Of a stretch of 5,965 nt of DNA, positions 1 through 4,859 are shown in pieces. This DNA is from Acetobacteraceae bacterium (GTDB lineage: Bacteria; Pseudomonadota; Alphaproteobacteria; Acetobacterales; Acetobacteraceae): assembly GCA_027489135.1 (NCBI GenBank), contig JAIYAI010000131.1:1-5965 (forward strand), written 5' to 3'. Positions within the stretch are counted from its first letter, which is position 1, and the number at the start of each line of letters is the position of its first letter. The position numbers and the translations under genes are program-made. The notes beneath the pieces were generated by a model. The model saw only the letters and a program-made list of their open reading frames with translations, had not been told where the DNA came from and searched no databases.

Positions 1-88
1 CGATCAGGCGCTGGCGCAGCAGCTCGTTCTGCTCCGCAAAGAAGGATTCCTCGAGCCCGCGGCGGCTCATTTCCATCAGGTCGATCAT
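1..88 (-). CDS. small charged protein of unknown function, N-terminal part only
   Basis: The minus strand reads an open frame of 29 complete codons from the ATG at 88-86 and leaves the window at base 1, so only the N-terminus is visible. It begins MIDLMEMSRRGLEESFFAEQ and continues with a charged, probably helical stretch rich in Glu, Gln, Arg and Leu. Three in-frame Met codons lie close together (residues 1, 5 and 7). I chose the first because a strong Shine-Dalgarno sequence, GGAGAGGA (complement of 95-102), sits six bases upstream of it and the spacing to the later ones is too long. The gene lies 31 bases downstream of the stop of the two-span membrane protein gene on the same strand, so the two are probably co-transcribed. 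I do not recognise the family and assign no function. Confidence 0.7.
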   Translation of the reverse strand, partial: MIDLMEMSRRGLEESFFAEQNELLRQRLI

Positions 89-94
89 GCGGCG

Positions 95-112
95 TCCTCT
101 CCCGTGCGGGAG
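95..112 (-). promoter_or_regulatory. ribosome binding site overlapped by a small hairpin
   Basis: Bases 99-112 form an inverted repeat (CTCCC, four-base loop GTGC, GGGAG, closed by a possible sixth pair). On the minus-strand transcript this hairpin covers part of the GGAGAGGA ribosome binding site (95-102) of the small gene starting at 88. It lies between the stop at 120 and that start. It could mask the site and couple its translation to the gene upstream, or be chance in GC-rich DNA. The sequence is seen; the role is inferred. Confidence 0.35.
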
Positions 113-119
113 GATAGCA

Positions 120-899
120 TCAGCCGCGCGCCTGGATCAGCGCCGCGCGCTCCTCGTCCGTCAGCCCGACCCAGCGCAGCCTGTCGTCGAGCGGGATCGG
201 GTGCGCCGCCCCCGGCGCGGTGACGCCCAGCACGATGCCGCGCGCCGGATCCAGCACGAAGGGCCGTGCCTTGGCCGGCACCTCCACCGCGAAGCGCCGG
301 CCCTGCGGGTCGGAGAGCGACCAGGTGCCGCGCTGCGACCCATGGAAGGCCAGCGGCACCGGGGTGAGCGCCTGGCCGGAGAGCGCCTTCGCCTTCTCCC
401 GCGTCTTCAGCCGCCCCCGCGCGATGATGAGGCCCCCCAGCGCCATGGCCAGCGCGAAGAGCACCCCACCCCCCGCCGTGGCGACGCGGTTCCAGAGACG
501 ATCCAGCGCGATATCCGTGGTCGCCAGTTCAGGGCGCTGCGGATCGGCCATCACCCGCACCGTCCAGGTGCCGAGATGCGGCGTGGCGAAGGTCGCCTCC
601 ACCTTGCGGCGCACCTCGCCCGACTTGAGGGGGACGACCAGCGTCGCCTCGCAGGTGTGCAGCAGCCCGAGCTGGCTGCGGCACTTGCCGTCCTGCACCC
701 GCGCATTGGCCAGCGGCACGGCGGCGTCGCGGATGGCGAAGTCGGACTGGATCTGCGGCACGATGGTGGCGGCAAGCCAGCCGAGGATGGCGAGGCAGAA
801 CAGCGTCCCGCCCAGGCCCCAGAAGACGGCGCCCAGCACGCCATGCGGCGAGCGGAGGGTCAGGGGGCGGCGCGGGAAGGCGGCATGGACGGCGTGCAT
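120..899 (-). CDS. two-span membrane protein, tentatively DUF3592-like
   Basis: This is a 259-residue protein from the ATG at 899. It has a short basic N-terminus, a hydrophobic span at about residues 21-47, a central region of about 90 residues that would lie outside the cytoplasm, a second span at about 139-161 followed by basic residues, and a soluble C-terminal part of about 95 residues. Two cysteines in the central region (about 73 and 83) could form a disulfide. The two-span layout, with a 'VMADPQRPE'-like stretch ahead of the second span, resembles DUF3592 proteins, but this assignment is tentative and the role unknown. An in-frame TTG at 935 would add 12 residues and has AGGCAGG just before it; I prefer the ATG, although it lacks a clear ribosome site. 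The gene follows the NDUFAF6-like gene by 42 bases on the same strand, suggesting one operon. Confidence 0.78.
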   Translation of the reverse strand: MHAVHAAFPRRPLTLRSPHGVLGAVFWGLGGTLFCLAILGWLAATIVPQIQSDFAIRDAAVPLANARVQDGKCRSQLGLLHTCEATLVVPLKSGEVRRKVEATFATPHLGTWTVRVMADPQRPELATTDIALDRLWNRVATAGGGVLFALAMALGGLIIARGRLKTREKAKALSGQALTPVPLAFHGSQRGTWSLSDPQGRRFAVEVPAKARPFVLDPARGIVLGVTAPGAAHPIPLDDRLRWVGLTDEERAALIQARG

Positions 900-941
900 C
901 GGGGCAGGATGCCCGCCACGCGACAGATCGGGCAACCTGCC

Positions 942-1742
942 TCAGACCCGGCCGCGCAGCCCGGCCAGGGTGACGGCGAAACGGTCTGCCAGCCGCCGCT
1001 CCGCGCCCCCGCCGGCAGCAAGCCGCGCGAGGTCGCGCCGCGCCAGCACCAGCGGCAGCGCGGCGGCGATGGCCGCGCGGGGCAGGCTGCGCAGCGTGGC
1101 ACGGACCTCGGGCAGCGTCGCCAGGCCCTCGGCAGCGAGGTCGCGCAGCAGCGGCGCTGCGTCGGCGGGATCGGCCACCACCTGCTCGGGCGCCATGGCA
1201 TCGGCCGGCAGCAGGCTGCGGCCCTGCCGCGCCAGGGCCTCCGTGCTGCGCAGCACGCCGGCCAGGCCATAGAGCGCGCCCGCCCGCTGCAGCGCCGCGA
1301 GATCCGGCCCCGCCGCCCCCAGCAGCCGCCCCGCGGCCACCGCGAAGCCCCCGGCCGTGCCGCGGAGATAGGCGGCGAAGGCGGCGCGGCTCGGGATCCC
1401 CTCCTCCTCCGCCTCGGCCTCCCGCGCATCGGCCATGGCGGCGAGGTCGGCGGGGTCGAGCAGCCCGGCGGCGATGGCGGCGTGCAGGGGTTCGGCCACC
1501 TCGTGCCGGCGCGGCGGCTTGCCCGCGGCGGCATCGGCCACGGCGTCGCGCCACCACTGGATGCGCATCAGCGCGATCAGCGGCGTTTTCGCGGCGACGC
1601 GGGCGCGGGCGAGCTCGTGGTTGAAGGCGATCAGCGCGAACAGCGCATCCCGCTTCGGCGCCGGCGCGAAGAGCGCGCAGAGGAAGCGATCCGGGTCCTC
1701 GGCGCGCGCGAGGGCGGCGAGCGGCGGCAGGTCTGTGGCCAT
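942..1742 (-). CDS. squalene/phytoene synthase family protein, NDUFAF6-like
   Basis: This 266-residue protein has the all-helical squalene/phytoene synthase fold signature but looks like the NDUFAF6-type branch rather than a carotenoid enzyme. The start is typical (DPDRFLCALFAP at residues 16-27, then a KRDALFALIAFNHELARAR segment at 30-48 and IQWWRDAV at 61-68). True synthases carry two Asp-rich DxxxD magnesium motifs. Here the first site reads NHELA (41-45) and the second is LRSTEALARQGRSLLPAD (164-181), so the metal-binding aspartates are missing. Prenyl transfer is therefore unlikely; in mitochondria the homologue NDUFAF6 assists assembly of respiratory complex I, and a related role is inferred. 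I chose the ATG at 1742 because the family start lies just before DPDRF; a GTG at 1784 would add 14 residues. No ribosome site is evident. The gene heads the leftward operon and diverges from sodB. Confidence 0.85.
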   Translation of the reverse strand: MATDLPPLAALARAEDPDRFLCALFAPAPKRDALFALIAFNHELARARVAAKTPLIALMRIQWWRDAVADAAAGKPPRRHEVAEPLHAAIAAGLLDPADLAAMADAREAEAEEEGIPSRAAFAAYLRGTAGGFAVAAGRLLGAAGPDLAALQRAGALYGLAGVLRSTEALARQGRSLLPADAMAPEQVVADPADAAPLLRDLAAEGLATLPEVRATLRSLPRAAIAAALPLVLARRDLARLAAGGGAERRLADRFAVTLAGLRGRV

Positions 1743-1748
1743 CGGCGG

Positions 1749-1777
1749 CTTATGGCGTCGCGACACCACGCCGGAAA
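1749..1777 (-). promoter_or_regulatory. weak promoter candidate for the NDUFAF6-like gene
   Basis: On the minus strand a TTTCCG element (complement of 1772-1777) is separated by 17 bases from CATAAG (complement of 1749-1754), which lies six bases before the ATG at 1742. If used, transcription would begin at or next to the start codon, giving a leaderless message and explaining the absence of a ribosome binding site. The -35 match is poor (three of six). Confidence 0.25.
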
Positions 1778-1795
1778 CCGTCACACCCCGCTTGC

Positions 1796-1824
1796 TTGAC
1801 GCTTCCCGGCCCCCCGCCTAGCTC
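1796..1824 (+). promoter_or_regulatory. sodB promoter candidate
   Basis: TTGACG (1796-1801) and TAGCTC (1819-1824) are separated by exactly 17 bases, a good fit to alphaproteobacterial housekeeping promoters, which keep a strong TTGAC -35 and tolerate a degenerate -10. Transcription would start near 1831 and leave an untranslated leader of about 87 bases before sodB. It lies in the 175-base divergent gap shared with the NDUFAF6-like gene. Confidence 0.55.
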
Positions 1825-1871
1825 TCGGCTGCGCGCCACGCTTGCTCGGGCCGCGATCCGGACAGACCCCC

Positions 1872-1894
1872 GCGGCCGCGCACGTCCCGGCCGC
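1872..1894 (+). other. hairpin in the sodB leader
   Basis: GCGGCCG (1872-1878) and CGGCCGC (1888-1894) form a perfect 7-bp GC stem around a nine-base loop. It lies inside the predicted sodB leader, ten bases upstream of the ribosome binding site GGGAGAG (1905-1911), which it leaves free. It might stabilise the message or be a target for regulation. I cannot exclude a chance stem in GC-rich sequence. Confidence 0.35.
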
Positions 1895-1917
1895 CACCCC
1901 AGACGGGAGAGACCCCC

Positions 1918-2556
1918 ATGGCCTTCAGCCTGCCGCCGCTGCCGTATTCGACGACCGCCCTCGCCGGCCAGGGCATGTGCCAGGAGACGCTGGAACTGCA
2001 CCACGGCAAGCACCACAACGCCTATGTCGTGGCGCTGAACGGCCTGGTCGAGAGCAAGGGCCTCGGCGGCAAGTCGCTGGAGACCATCGTGGCCGAGGCC
2101 GGCAAGGCTGGCACCGATGGCCTGCCGGTCCTGAACCAGGCCGGGCAGCATTGGAACCACATCCTGTTCTGGCAGGTGATGTCGCCGAAGGGCGGCGGGG
2201 ACAAGATGCCCGGCGCGCTGGAGGCCAAGATCAACCAGGACCTCGGCGGCGTCGCGCAGTTCAAGGAGGCCTTCAAGCAGGCTGGCATCACGCAGTTCGG
2301 CTCCGGCTGGGCCTGGCTGGTCATCGGCGCCGACGGCAAGCTGAAGGTGACGAAGACCCCGAACGGCTCCAACCCGCTCGCCACCGGTGAGGGCACGCCG
2401 ATCCTCGGCGTCGACGTGTGGGAGCACGCCTACTACCTCGACTTCCGCAATGTCCGCCCGAACTACCTCGACAACTTCCTCAACAAGCTGGTCGACTGGG
2501 AGGTGGTGAACACCCTCCTCTCCCAGGGCGGGCTGAAGAGCGGCCAGAGCGCCTGA
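1918..2556 (+). CDS. sodB: superoxide dismutase, iron type
   Basis: This 212-residue protein converts superoxide to oxygen and hydrogen peroxide, almost certainly in the cytoplasm, since no signal peptide is present. It has the full Fe/Mn dismutase layout: an N-terminal helical domain with LHHGKHHNAY (27-36), then AGQHWNHILFW (75-85), FGSGWAWLV (127-135) and DVWEHAYYLDF (166-176). The expected metal ligands are all present: His28, His81, Asp166 and His170; Tyr36 is the active-site gateway tyrosine. Gln77 occupies the position of the N-terminal-half glutamine typical of iron enzymes, and the manganese-type glutamine in the C-terminal half is absent, so iron is the likelier metal. Length is normal for the family. 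The ATG at 1918 has GGGAGAG six bases upstream. The gene appears to be transcribed alone, with its own promoter and a hairpin after the stop. Confidence 0.97.
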   Translation: MAFSLPPLPYSTTALAGQGMCQETLELHHGKHHNAYVVALNGLVESKGLGGKSLETIVAEAGKAGTDGLPVLNQAGQHWNHILFWQVMSPKGGGDKMPGALEAKINQDLGGVAQFKEAFKQAGITQFGSGWAWLVIGADGKLKVTKTPNGSNPLATGEGTPILGVDVWEHAYYLDFRNVRPNYLDNFLNKLVDWEVVNTLLSQGGLKSGQSA

Positions 2557-2585
2557 TCGCTCCCGCACGGGACGATCGCCTGACC

Positions 2586-2617
2586 CGGGCGCCGGTGGTG
2601 AAAGCCGCCGGCGCCCG
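2586..2617 (+). terminator. hairpin terminator after sodB
   Basis: CGGGCGCCGG (2586-2595) pairs perfectly with CCGGCGCCCG (2608-2617). Three further pairs including one G-T wobble (2596-2598 with 2605-2607) shrink the loop to TGAAAG, giving a 13-bp stem. It begins 29 bases after the sodB stop. The following bases, TGCTATAT, are only weakly T-rich, so intrinsic termination is plausible but not certain. The promoter candidate for the next gene overlaps it. Confidence 0.6.
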
Positions 2618-2626
2618 TGCTATATC
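2598..2626 (+). promoter_or_regulatory. promoter candidate for the Uma2 gene, predicted leaderless
   Basis: GTGAAA (2598-2603) and TATATC (2621-2626) are 17 bases apart, and a TG at 2618-2619 one base before the -10 makes it an extended type. The -10 ends six bases before the ATG at 2633, so the predicted start of transcription falls on or beside the start codon. No purine-rich ribosome site lies upstream of the gene, which fits a leaderless message. The -35 lies inside the preceding terminator stem-loop. Confidence 0.5.
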
Positions 2627-2632
2627 CACGCC

Positions 2633-3214
2633 ATGAGCGAGGCGGGCCTTCTCAACCACCCCTGGATCGCGCGCCGCAAGATCGACGTCGGCGAGTATGA
2701 GCGCATGGGCGCGGCCGGCATCCTGCACGAGGACGACCGGGTCGAGCTGATCGAGGGGGAGCTGATCGCCATGGCGCCCATCGGCGACCGGCATGCCGGG
2801 ACGAGCATGTCGCTCACCATGCTGCTCGTGCAGCGCTTCGGCGCCCAGGCGATCGTCTCGGTCGCCAACCCCGTCCGCCTCGACCGCTACAACGAGCCGC
2901 AGCCCGACTTCGCCCTCGTCCGCCCGAAGCCCGGGGGTTACACGGGCGGCAAGCCGCGGCCCGAGGACGTGCTGCTGCTGATCGAGCTGTCGGACAGCAC
3001 GCTGCGCTTCGACCGCACCGTCAAGCTGCCGCTCTACGGCGCGCATGGCATCCGGGAATACTGGATCCTCGACCTCGCCCAGCGCCGGGTCGAGGTCTGC
3101 CGCGGGCCCCGCGCCGACGGCTATGCCAGCGTCGAGGCCTTCGGCACGGCGGCGGTGCTGGAGGTCGAGGCGCTGCCGGGGCTGACGGTCAGCGTCGCCG
3201 AACTGATGCCCTGA
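2633..3214 (+). CDS. Uma2 family (DUF820) putative endonuclease
   Basis: This 193-residue protein matches the Uma2/DUF820 family, which has a PD-(D/E)XK restriction-nuclease-like fold. Recognisable elements in order are DDRVELIEGELIAMAP (34-49), EPQPDFALVRP (88-98), VLLLIELSDSTLRFDRTVK (113-131), then YGAHGIREYWILD (135-147). Candidate catalytic residues are Glu42 or Glu44, Asp92, Glu118 and Lys131, with the usual spacing, so the site looks intact. The family is often present in many copies per genome and its substrate is generally unknown; nuclease activity is inferred from fold. Length is typical and no signal peptide or membrane span is present. The ATG at 2633 is the natural family start although no ribosome binding site precedes it. 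No partner such as a methylase or antitoxin is adjacent. It converges on yajC with a 39-base gap. Confidence 0.92.
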   Translation: MSEAGLLNHPWIARRKIDVGEYERMGAAGILHEDDRVELIEGELIAMAPIGDRHAGTSMSLTMLLVQRFGAQAIVSVANPVRLDRYNEPQPDFALVRPKPGGYTGGKPRPEDVLLLIELSDSTLRFDRTVKLPLYGAHGIREYWILDLAQRRVEVCRGPRADGYASVEAFGTAAVLEVEALPGLTVSVAELMP

Positions 3215-3226
3215 GCCCCGCCGCGA

Positions 3227-3247
3227 CGGCCCGGCGCTCCCGGGCCG
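3227..3247. terminator. hairpin between convergent genes, possible bidirectional terminator
   Basis: CGGCCCGG (3227-3234) and CCGGGCCG (3240-3247) form a perfect 8-bp stem around a five-base loop. It occupies the short gap between the stop of the Uma2 gene (3214) and the stop of yajC (3254), where a terminator serving both strands would be expected. There is no T-run on either side, so the hairpin alone may not suffice. Confidence 0.5.
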
Positions 3248-3253
3248 GACGCG

Positions 3254-3619
3254 TCAGCCCTTCGCCTCGGCCTTCGCGTCGTTCGCCGCGACCGGCTTGA
3301 AGACATCGCCGATCGTCGTGCGCAGCACGTTCACCCGCACGTTCGGCGCGATCTCGACCTCGACCTCGTCGACGCCGTCCTTCACCTTGGTCACCACGGC
3401 GATGATGCCGCCCGAGGTGAGCACGCGGTCGCCGCGCTTCAGCCGGCCCAGCATCTCGCGATGCTCCTTCTGCCGCTTCTGCTGCGGGCGGATCAGCAGG
3501 AAGTAGAAGACGACGAAGATCAGCAGCAGCGGCAGGATCTGCATCACCAGCGCCATGCCGCCACCGGCGGCCGCGTCCTGCGCGTATGCGGGCGAAATCC
3601 ACATCCCGGTCATTTCCAT
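3254..3619 (-). CDS. yajC: preprotein translocase subunit YajC
   Basis: This 121-residue single-span inner-membrane protein is the accessory YajC subunit that associates with SecDF and the SecYEG translocon. The N-terminus carries the alphaproteobacterial type of leader (WISPAYAQ, residues 7-14). A hydrophobic span follows at about 22-43 with the family motif RPQQKRQKEHREM at 44-56, then the cytoplasmic domain with GDRVLTSGGI (63-72) and the beta-rich VEVEIAPNVRVNVLRTTI stretch (86-103), and a short charged tail. Length is normal. Met1, Met3 and Met6 are all possible starts and none has a convincing ribosome site; Met6 (3604) would give the MWISPAYAQ form seen in related proteins. secD usually follows directly; here the next gene is convergent and secD and secF are not in the window. 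It diverges from the DUF815 gene. Confidence 0.95.
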   Translation of the reverse strand: MEMTGMWISPAYAQDAAAGGGMALVMQILPLLLIFVVFYFLLIRPQQKRQKEHREMLGRLKRGDRVLTSGGIIAVVTKVKDGVDEVEVEIAPNVRVNVLRTTIGDVFKPVAANDAKAEAKG

Positions 3620-3653
3620 CTTGTGGGGGTAAGGGGGCGCACCCCGCGACCCC

Positions 3654-3683
3654 TTGTCTACGATAGGGGCCGCACCCTAGCTT
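3654..3683 (+). promoter_or_regulatory. weak promoter candidate for the DUF815 gene
   Basis: TTGTCT (3654-3659) and TAGCTT (3678-3683) are 18 bases apart on the plus strand. The -10 shares its central CTAG with the opposite-strand -10 of yajC, so the two promoters would overlap. Transcription would start near 3690 and leave about 70 untranslated bases before the ATG at 3761. Confidence 0.3.
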
Positions 3684-3701
3684 CCGCCCCCTTCCCGTCA
3701 A
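3674..3701 (-). promoter_or_regulatory. yajC promoter candidate
   Basis: On the minus strand TTGACG (complement of 3696-3701) and TAGGGT (complement of 3674-3679) are 16 bases apart. The -35 hexamer is identical to that proposed for sodB. Transcription would start near 3667, giving a leader of nearly 50 bases before the yajC start at 3619. Confidence 0.45.
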
Positions 3702-3760
3702 GGGCGGCAGGCTCTACGCGGACCCTGCCCTTCCCGACGCTTTCCGGACGCTTCCCCGAC

Positions 3761-4618
3761 ATGACCCTCGACACGGCGCTTCTCACCCGCATCGCGGAGG
3801 CGCTGGAGCGCCTCGCCCCGCCGCCGCCGCCGCCGCCCTCCCCCACCGGTGCGGAGGCCTTCATCTGGCACCCCGGCCCGCCTGCCGCGCTGCAGCCCGT
3901 GCCCCGCGTTTCGCACGTGGACATCGCGCTGCTGCGCGGCATCGACCGCCAGCGCGACATCCTGACCGAGAACACGCTGCGCTTCGCCCGCGGCTTCAGC
4001 GCGAACAACGTCATGCTCTGGGGCGCGCGGGGCATGGGCAAGTCCTCCCTGGTCAAGGCCGCGCATGCGGAGGCGAACCGCGAGCAGCCCGGGTCGTTGG
4101 CGCTGATCGAGATCCACCGCGAGGACATCCGCACCCTGCCGGAGTTGCTGAACATCCTGCGCTCGCATCCCCGGCAGCGCTGCCTGGTGTTCTGCGACGA
4201 CCTGTCCTTCGAGAAGGAGGACGCCGACTACAAGGCGCTGAAGAGCGTGCTGGACGGCGGGATCGAGGGGCGGCCGATGAACGTGCTGTTCTACGCCACG
4301 TCGAACCGCCGCCACCTGATGTCGCGCGACATGATCGAGAACGAGCGCAGCACGGCGATCAACCCGAACGAGGCGGTGGAGGAGAAGGTCTCGCTCTCCG
4401 ATCGCTTCGGGCTGTGGCTGGGCTTCCACAACTGCGACCAGCCGACCTACTTCGCCATGATCGAGGGCTATGCGAAGGCGCTCGGGATCGGGATCACCGA
4501 GGAGGAACTGCGGCGCCAGGCGAACGAGTGGTCGGTGACGCGCGGCGCGCGATCGGGGCGCGTCGCGTGGCAGTTCGTGCAGGACCTGGCGGGGCGGATG
4601 GGGGTGGCGCTGGGGTGA
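3761..4618 (+). CDS. DUF815 family AAA-type ATP-binding protein
   Basis: This 285-residue protein is a predicted P-loop ATPase of the DUF815 family; its substrate is not established. The N-terminal helix is followed by a run of seven prolines (20-26) and a linker. The conserved core has FIWHP (34-38), the Walker A loop GARGMGKSS (88-96), a Walker B strand CLVFCDDLSF (141-150), a sensor-1-like FYATSNRRHL (177-186), and the DRFGLWLGF segment (214-222) typical of the family. The C-terminal part is helical, with an arginine-rich RGARSGRVAWQFVQDL stretch (261-276). I start at the ATG at 3761 because the family begins shortly before the helix; the frame stays open upstream to 3461, but that region covers the promoters and yajC on the other strand. 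No strong ribosome site is seen. Its place divergent from yajC is a common alphaproteobacterial arrangement by recall. Confidence 0.9.
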   Translation: MTLDTALLTRIAEALERLAPPPPPPPSPTGAEAFIWHPGPPAALQPVPRVSHVDIALLRGIDRQRDILTENTLRFARGFSANNVMLWGARGMGKSSLVKAAHAEANREQPGSLALIEIHREDIRTLPELLNILRSHPRQRCLVFCDDLSFEKEDADYKALKSVLDGGIEGRPMNVLFYATSNRRHLMSRDMIENERSTAINPNEAVEEKVSLSDRFGLWLGFHNCDQPTYFAMIEGYAKALGIGITEEELRRQANEWSVTRGARSGRVAWQFVQDLAGRMGVALG

Positions 4619-4650
4619 GGGAATTCGTCCCGCCCCGTATTGGTTGCAGA

Positions 4651-4665
4651 ACCGCCCAAAGCGGT
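4651..4665 (+). terminator. small hairpin downstream of the DUF815 gene
   Basis: ACCGC (4651-4655) and GCGGT (4661-4665) form a 5-bp stem with loop CCAAA, 33 bases after the DUF815 stop. It is the clearest hairpin I find in this gap, but it is short and has no T-run, so its role as a terminator is a weak inference. Confidence 0.25.
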
Positions 4666-4809
4666 CCCGGTTGCCGCCGGCCATAACGGTCACCCGAAGC
4701 GTCACGACCCGTTTCACGGGAGAAATGGCAGGAATTGATCGCCGACAGGTTGCGTCTCTCCGTCGCCGCCTGACGCCATGACGGCGCCATCACAGTGCGT
4801 TGTGCGACT

Positions 4810-4824
4810 TATTGAGGTACAATA
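4810..4824 (+). promoter_or_regulatory. -10 element with overlapping dyad, upstream of the RTX gene
   Basis: TACAAT (4818-4823) is a five-of-six match to the -10 consensus, 36 bases before the RTX start codon. It lies within a perfect inverted repeat, TATTG (4810-4814), five bases, CAATA (4820-4824), which could be a small operator. No good -35 hexamer sits at 16-18 bases upstream, so an activator may be needed, or this is a chance AT-rich patch. The rest of the 4619-4859 gap shows no gene. Confidence 0.4.
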
Positions 4825-4859
4825 TCATTCCGTCTTTCGCTCTGGGCGGGAGGATACCC

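Noticed and set aside
900..935. TTG start giving 12 more residues to the membrane protein.
   Set aside because: Possible, but the AGGCAGG touches the TTG with almost no spacing, and the added residues look unrelated to the membrane domain. Kept only as an alternative.
1743..1784. GTG start giving 14 more residues to the NDUFAF6-like protein.
   Set aside because: There is no ribosome site before the GTG and family members start close to the DPDRF motif.
87..1799. A 570-codon open frame on the plus strand.
   Set aside because: It lies antisense to two genes with recognisable families and membrane spans, its product is an Arg/Gly/Pro/Gln-rich low-complexity string, and it is a known artefact of high-GC DNA.
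1750..2568. A 272-codon open frame on the minus strand opposite sodB.
   Set aside because: sodB on the plus strand is unambiguous with all ligands present; the antisense product has no motif.
2480..3046. A minus-strand open frame opposite the Uma2 gene.
   Set aside because: It spans the end of sodB, the terminator and most of the Uma2 gene; the Uma2 motifs on the plus strand are clear.
2633..3214. Uma2 gene as part of a toxin-antitoxin or restriction system.
   Set aside because: No methylase, antitoxin or other defence gene is adjacent; neighbours are sodB and yajC.
3461..3760. A 100-residue N-terminal extension of the DUF815 protein in the same frame.
   Set aside because: It overlaps yajC and its promoter on the other strand, has an Arg/Gln-rich composition unlike the family, and the family N-terminus fits the ATG at 3761.
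3818..3840. CCG triplet run that looks like a microsatellite.
   Set aside because: It encodes the proline run of the DUF815 protein in frame; short and explained by coding.
4725..4781. An 18-codon open frame preceded by GGGAGA.
   Set aside because: The ribosome-site-like bases are only about two bases from the ATG, the peptide is short with no recognisable features, and nothing nearby suggests a leader peptide.
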